Origin: Capitulum mitella | Lineage: Eukaryota > Arthropoda > Thecostraca > Pollicipedomorpha > Pollicipedidae | DNA length: 64,000 nucleotides | Assembly (NCBI GenBank): GCA_030062745.1 | Contig: CP099849.1 | Span: 19,948,144-20,012,143, forward strand | Direction: 5' to 3' | Part shown: positions 60,401 through 64,000 of the stretch, piece after piece | How the letters are laid out: the number at the start of each line of letters is the position of its first letter | Numbering within the stretch: the stretch's first letter is position 1 | Notes under the pieces: model-generated | The model's database searches: none | Seen by the model: only the letters and a program-made list of their open reading frames with translations | What the model was told of the DNA's origin: nothing | Translations under genes and position numbers: made by a program

Positions 60401-60745
60401 ACGTGCAGGCACGTAGCCAGGAATTGGCCAAGGGGGTGGATCCTCAGAAGGGGGCCTCCTTTCCCCAAGGGGTTTCTTCAGTCCAAGGGGGCCTCCAGCA
60501 AAAAGTGCTGATGTAGCCTCCCATGGCCTAAAAAGGGGCCTTCACGTTTGCAGGGGCCTCGTATAACATCAAGGGGTCTCCTATGCCTTTAAGGAGGCCT
60601 CCTTAAGCACAAGGGACCTTGTATAGAATCAAAGGAGCCTCCCTTAATCTTCAAAGGGTCTCCTATGGGCCTTCTCTAGCAACATGACGGTCCGCTATGG
60701 CCTCCGGAGACATACTTCAGAACCCTTTAAGCCCTCAGAATGGTT
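60400..60745. repeat. GGGGCCTCC-rich degenerate repeat
   Basis: AAGGGGxCTCCTATGxxx and AAGGGGGCCTCC units recur about every 30 bases. ACATCAAGGGGTCTC is shared with 17885, linking it to the intronic array at 17120-17620. CACGTAGCCAGGAATTGGCC at the left end and TTGGCTACGTCTCTGCAC at 60824 may be inverted ends of one element. Confidence 0.6.
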
Positions 60746-61555
60746 AAAGGGGCCCCTAAAGGGAAAAATCGACGTCCCTCCAGGGCACAGACACCGTACC
60801 GCCCCCTTTGCCCTCCATCCCACCTTGGCTACGTCTCTGCACACGTGGATAACAAAACATGGCACGATGTAAAATATCACAGCATGGTGGTTTTACACGC
60901 AATCGGGAACTAAATAAAACCAGTTTCGTACCAATTCTTAACAAAGATCGCACTTGTAACACATCTTTTAGCATCAACTCTACGTGTCGAAAAGGTGAAG
61001 CAGTGTTCGCCATGGGCGTCATTTAAGATTCCTTTGGTTCGGCCCCCCAGCCCCACTTAAATCAAATCTCGGGCCCAACACATGTGAATTTGGGCTCCAT
61101 TAACGCAATGAGCTCTAACAATAAGGATTTAAAATAGGACTGATGTAGTTTTTAAAGGAATGTTTTCGGGATACGTCTATGCAACACACTTAACATTCAT
61201 AAAATTTGGTGAGCGAATCTGTCTGTACCATACACATGACTTGAACACTTAAAACTGTACTAATTTTCTCAGGAACGTAATTTGGGGAAATTATCACCAA
61301 GCAAAAAGTAGTGCACATCCACAAAGAAATTTACGTTTTGGGGAGGTTGCGTTCTTCCACGCATCTTGGGTTCCACCTTTGATTTTGGCGAACGGCAACC
61401 GCTGATGTTCTCCCAATTTTTCCGGCATTCAACACACGTATCTTTCGTGCATGGTAACATCACAAAAACGTTGATGTTTTTTCAACATTGGGCCCACCGC
61501 ACGGCCTTGGAGCTGACAAATCTTCCCTCTCTCCGGTAAATAGCACAGTCCTCAC
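60746..61555. other. Non-coding sequence
   Basis: No exon or repeat recognised beyond the possible right end of the GGGGCCTCC element near 60824-60850. Confidence 0.4.
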
Positions 61556-61778
61556 CTTTGACGCAGACGCCCGTGCTATGCCGTCCGTTGACACGCACGG
61601 GACCCGCCGTGGGTCCCGGCCGATGTGCTGGGACCGCCGCCGCCGCCCAGTCGCGGGACCCGACCCGGGACCAGGCCGCTAGCACCGCGGCGGTCGGCAG
61701 CCGTGTGGCGGGCCGTCGGAGAGCGGGCGCCGGCCGCCGCTCGGCTGTCCGCGCATGCGCTCCCCGCCGGCCCCGGCG
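61556..61778 (-). other. CpG-rich block, candidate minus-strand exon
   Basis: On the minus strand a donor GTCAAAG/gtgagg (61556/61555) and an acceptor CTGTCATCACAG bound 223 CpG-rich bases. One frame reads GPTAGPVRVNGRHSTGVCVK into the donor in phase 1. It could be a first exon with promoter. All frames are largely open because of composition, so the product is undetermined. Confidence 0.27.
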
Positions 61779-61779
61779 C

Positions 61780-64000
61780 TGTGATGACAGGCCTGTTACT
61801 AATTATCACGTGGTAAAATGGCGCTGAGCGAGCACGGCGGGCGTCCGCAGCAGGTGTGGAGACGGGAATGTTCGTCGAATGCTCGTCTCGGGCACGGGAT
61901 GGAGTGTCGTGGTTAGTTATTTGGGCGGTCGGTTCTTCGTTCAAGCAGCAAACGAAGGAGGAGCGCAGCTGCGGTGAACTACGGCAGGAAGTGCATTTAC
62001 TCCGCCGCAAGAATGATCGATTCTACAGGTATACACGGTTGCTAAAGCCGAAGTATAGACGTGCCCATTGGTACACCATGTCTTTGCAAGTAAAATTCAG
62101 TCTTTGTGAGAGATTCAAAAAAGTTAAACAACTGGCCTCAACGTCAGCGCTTGTTGGAAGCATTCTCTCAGTCTTGGAATTTAGTTTCGGGTTGGAACCG
62201 ACAGATATGATGTCAGTTGTTCAATTAAAACTGATGCTGCAGACATGATGCCAGGTTCCTGATGTGCTCCATATGCATTGCTGACATGCCTATAAGTCTG
62301 ATGTGCCCTATAGGTACTGTTGAAATGCCAGTATGTCTGATGTTGCATTTCAGCATGTAGGTATGCGCCATACGGCCAGTAACGGTGGAACCTCTGTGGA
62401 GATGGGATGGCAAACGTGATTTTTATCTCGTTTCTTTCCATGCAGCTCAGTAGCGTTAATGTTAAATTTTGCCCAAAGTTGGGGGGCAGCTGCCCCTGCC
62501 CTCCGGTTCCAACACCCTGCATTAAGACCACTGTTCCCGATCTGGGAGAAGCACGAGTCACTGCAGTTTTTAAAGTGCAGTCCCTATGGGTATGCGAGTA
62601 CCGATTGATTTTCTGTTTTTGTAAAAGATTGACAGAGTTATTGTTACTAACTGTCGCATCTTACCATGTGTTTCTCTTCCTTGTACCATTAATGATTACA
62701 AGAAATATCCGACTTTGCCTTTTTTGTGCAATATTAAGGACATGTGTTGTAATCAGAAATATTTTTATTCGCGCTTGTCGCGCCTTAAACGCGTAAGCTT
62801 TCTCGCCGCCACCCAGTGCCTGTTGTTACTCCCCTCTGCAGTATAGAATGACTAGCCATGTTATACACAGTCAATGTGTGAACTACATACGCCTTTAAAA
62901 AGCTTTGGTGTGCATATGTTTCACAACCGTATTGTTCTCATGCTTCTTCTCTTACCTCAGAGGAGTATTTTCCATTCTTTTTGAACTTGTACTTTTATGT
63001 GGATACTGTACGCTACTTTTTTGCCTGATGACCATGTCTATTGTATCTATATTGCGTTTCGCTCGCAACTGGATTTTTACGTATTTGTAATCATACAATA
63101 CGTGTGCAAATTTGCGATTTAAAACAGACTCGCTGTTGATCTCAAGTGAACTCCGTCATGGAAATTGATTTGAGGAGCTAATATGCTTTCATGATACATT
63201 TAGTTCCAGGTCGCATGGCAATCAGGAGCCATGATGTCACCATGAATCTTTACGTGTGTGTTGGAGGGGGAATGCACACTGGCGGAACCAAGCCTGACCT
63301 ATCCCTAATCTTATTTCTCTATCTTATGGGCCACTTAGTCTCACGTCACAATGTCATGTCAATCAATGTCAGATGCCATGGATGAATCTGCCAATCTGTT
63401 TCGTTTTAATTACTAGATAAGCAAACAGACAAGAACTAAAAAGGAGAGGCGGTACTAAAGAAATTTTGTTCCCCGCTCCTAAGTGAGGATAAGCACATAC
63501 GTGGGATACAAGGACTTCGCCCCATGTTTCCCACGTGGCGGAGCCCATGACTGGGAGCGTGATTCCGGATCCGGTGGTGTATCCACGAAACCTGAAGCCT
63601 CCTTGCCAGCATGGTACCGTGTCAAAGCCACCGATCTATAAGCATGGTGAAACACGGAAAGGTAATGTATCGGAACGCCCCGTCTTCACCGTTGTCTTAA
63701 ACAGCAATCCTTGATAACCCAGTCGTTGACCGTAGACAAATGTTTCCGGCCAGGGCTCCGATGGTTCCTACCTCCTGCCACGATGTTGTTTCTAGTTCGG
63801 CGTTATTGACAGCGTTAAAAATTATACCGTCACAAACACGCGTTTTGAACTCAACCCAGTTGTGGCTGGTGGTCTAAGAAATCGATTTAAGATACGCAAT
63901 GTTTGGAAACTCTGCGTCTTTTAGGAGTTTCAACAAGATTTCTTGCAAATTTATTCTGTTTCTTACATGTATGTGACCTATTGACAGCCATCGCTTGAAG
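61780..64000. other. Non-coding sequence to the window end
   Basis: 62240-62400 has a degenerate repeat (CTGATGTxxCxTxTAGGTA, TGAAATGCCAGTATG type). The 130-codon plus ORF 61856-62248 has no recognisable domain. Nothing else is supported. Confidence 0.4.

Noticed and set aside
1-64000. CRISPR arrays, rRNA genes, reverse transcriptase or transposase domains
   Set aside because: The tandem repeats lack CRISPR-type spacer structure, no rRNA signature was seen, and none of the open frames shows YxDD, DDE or other mobile-element catalytic motifs.

Overview
The window reads as nuclear DNA of a metazoan, most likely an arthropod. Short GC-rich exons sit in long introns, there is abundant (TA)n, (TCTA)n and minisatellite DNA, and degraded mobile elements are common. 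Nothing suggests bacteria: no operons, no tightly packed ORFs and no Shine-Dalgarno sites. The arthropod call rests on a doublesex-type DMRT gene. The exact taxon cannot be named from the sequence. Exons had to be built by hand from splice sites and reading-frame phase, because almost every long ORF here is chance.

Left part (about 0.8-9.85 kb, + strand): a gene I do not recognise. Eight exons (2841-2966, 3727-3870, 4985-5104, 5771-5914, 6748-6870, 8062-8199, 9008-9220, 9467-9576) were found. Each has an AG acceptor, all but the last have a GT donor, and every junction is phase 1. They encode a Ser/Thr/Arg/Gly-rich chain of roughly 40-70-residue modules ending in a stop at 9574-9576, with AATAAA at 9837. 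A cysteine-rich exon (1559-1691), also ending in phase 1, and a weaker one (839-1018) may be its upstream part. The 5' end is probably outside the window. Introns hold several minisatellites.

Middle part (11.7-26.4 kb, - strand): a four-exon DMRT gene, probably doublesex. The DM zinc-binding domain is split between 26310-26414 and 14289-14472, separated by an 11.8-kb intron. A helical dimerisation-like domain lies in about 12515-12751, and a proline-rich C-terminus ends in a stop at 11731. Donor and acceptor phases agree (0, 1, 1). The unknown gene and the DMRT gene converge tail to tail about 2 kb apart. A CpG-rich block at 26760-27480 lies upstream of the DMRT start.

Right part (27.5-64 kb): no securely recognisable gene. 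It contains a roughly 1.8-2.0-kb ancient tandem duplication (31.3-34.75 kb), a 27-bp minisatellite (39.19-39.92 kb), a dispersed repeat of about 1 kb (43.7-44.8 kb, also at 20.5-21.95 kb), and a 2-kb inverted repeat carrying two facing copies of a decayed ORF (48.25-50.2 kb). It also holds inverted copies of other repeats (46.3/52.1 kb and 51.6/54.4 kb), 154-bp tandem units with nuclear-receptor-like half-site pairs (52.55-52.98 kb), an hAT-like transposon end (53.83-53.93 kb) and a few CpG-rich blocks that may be promoters or lone exons.
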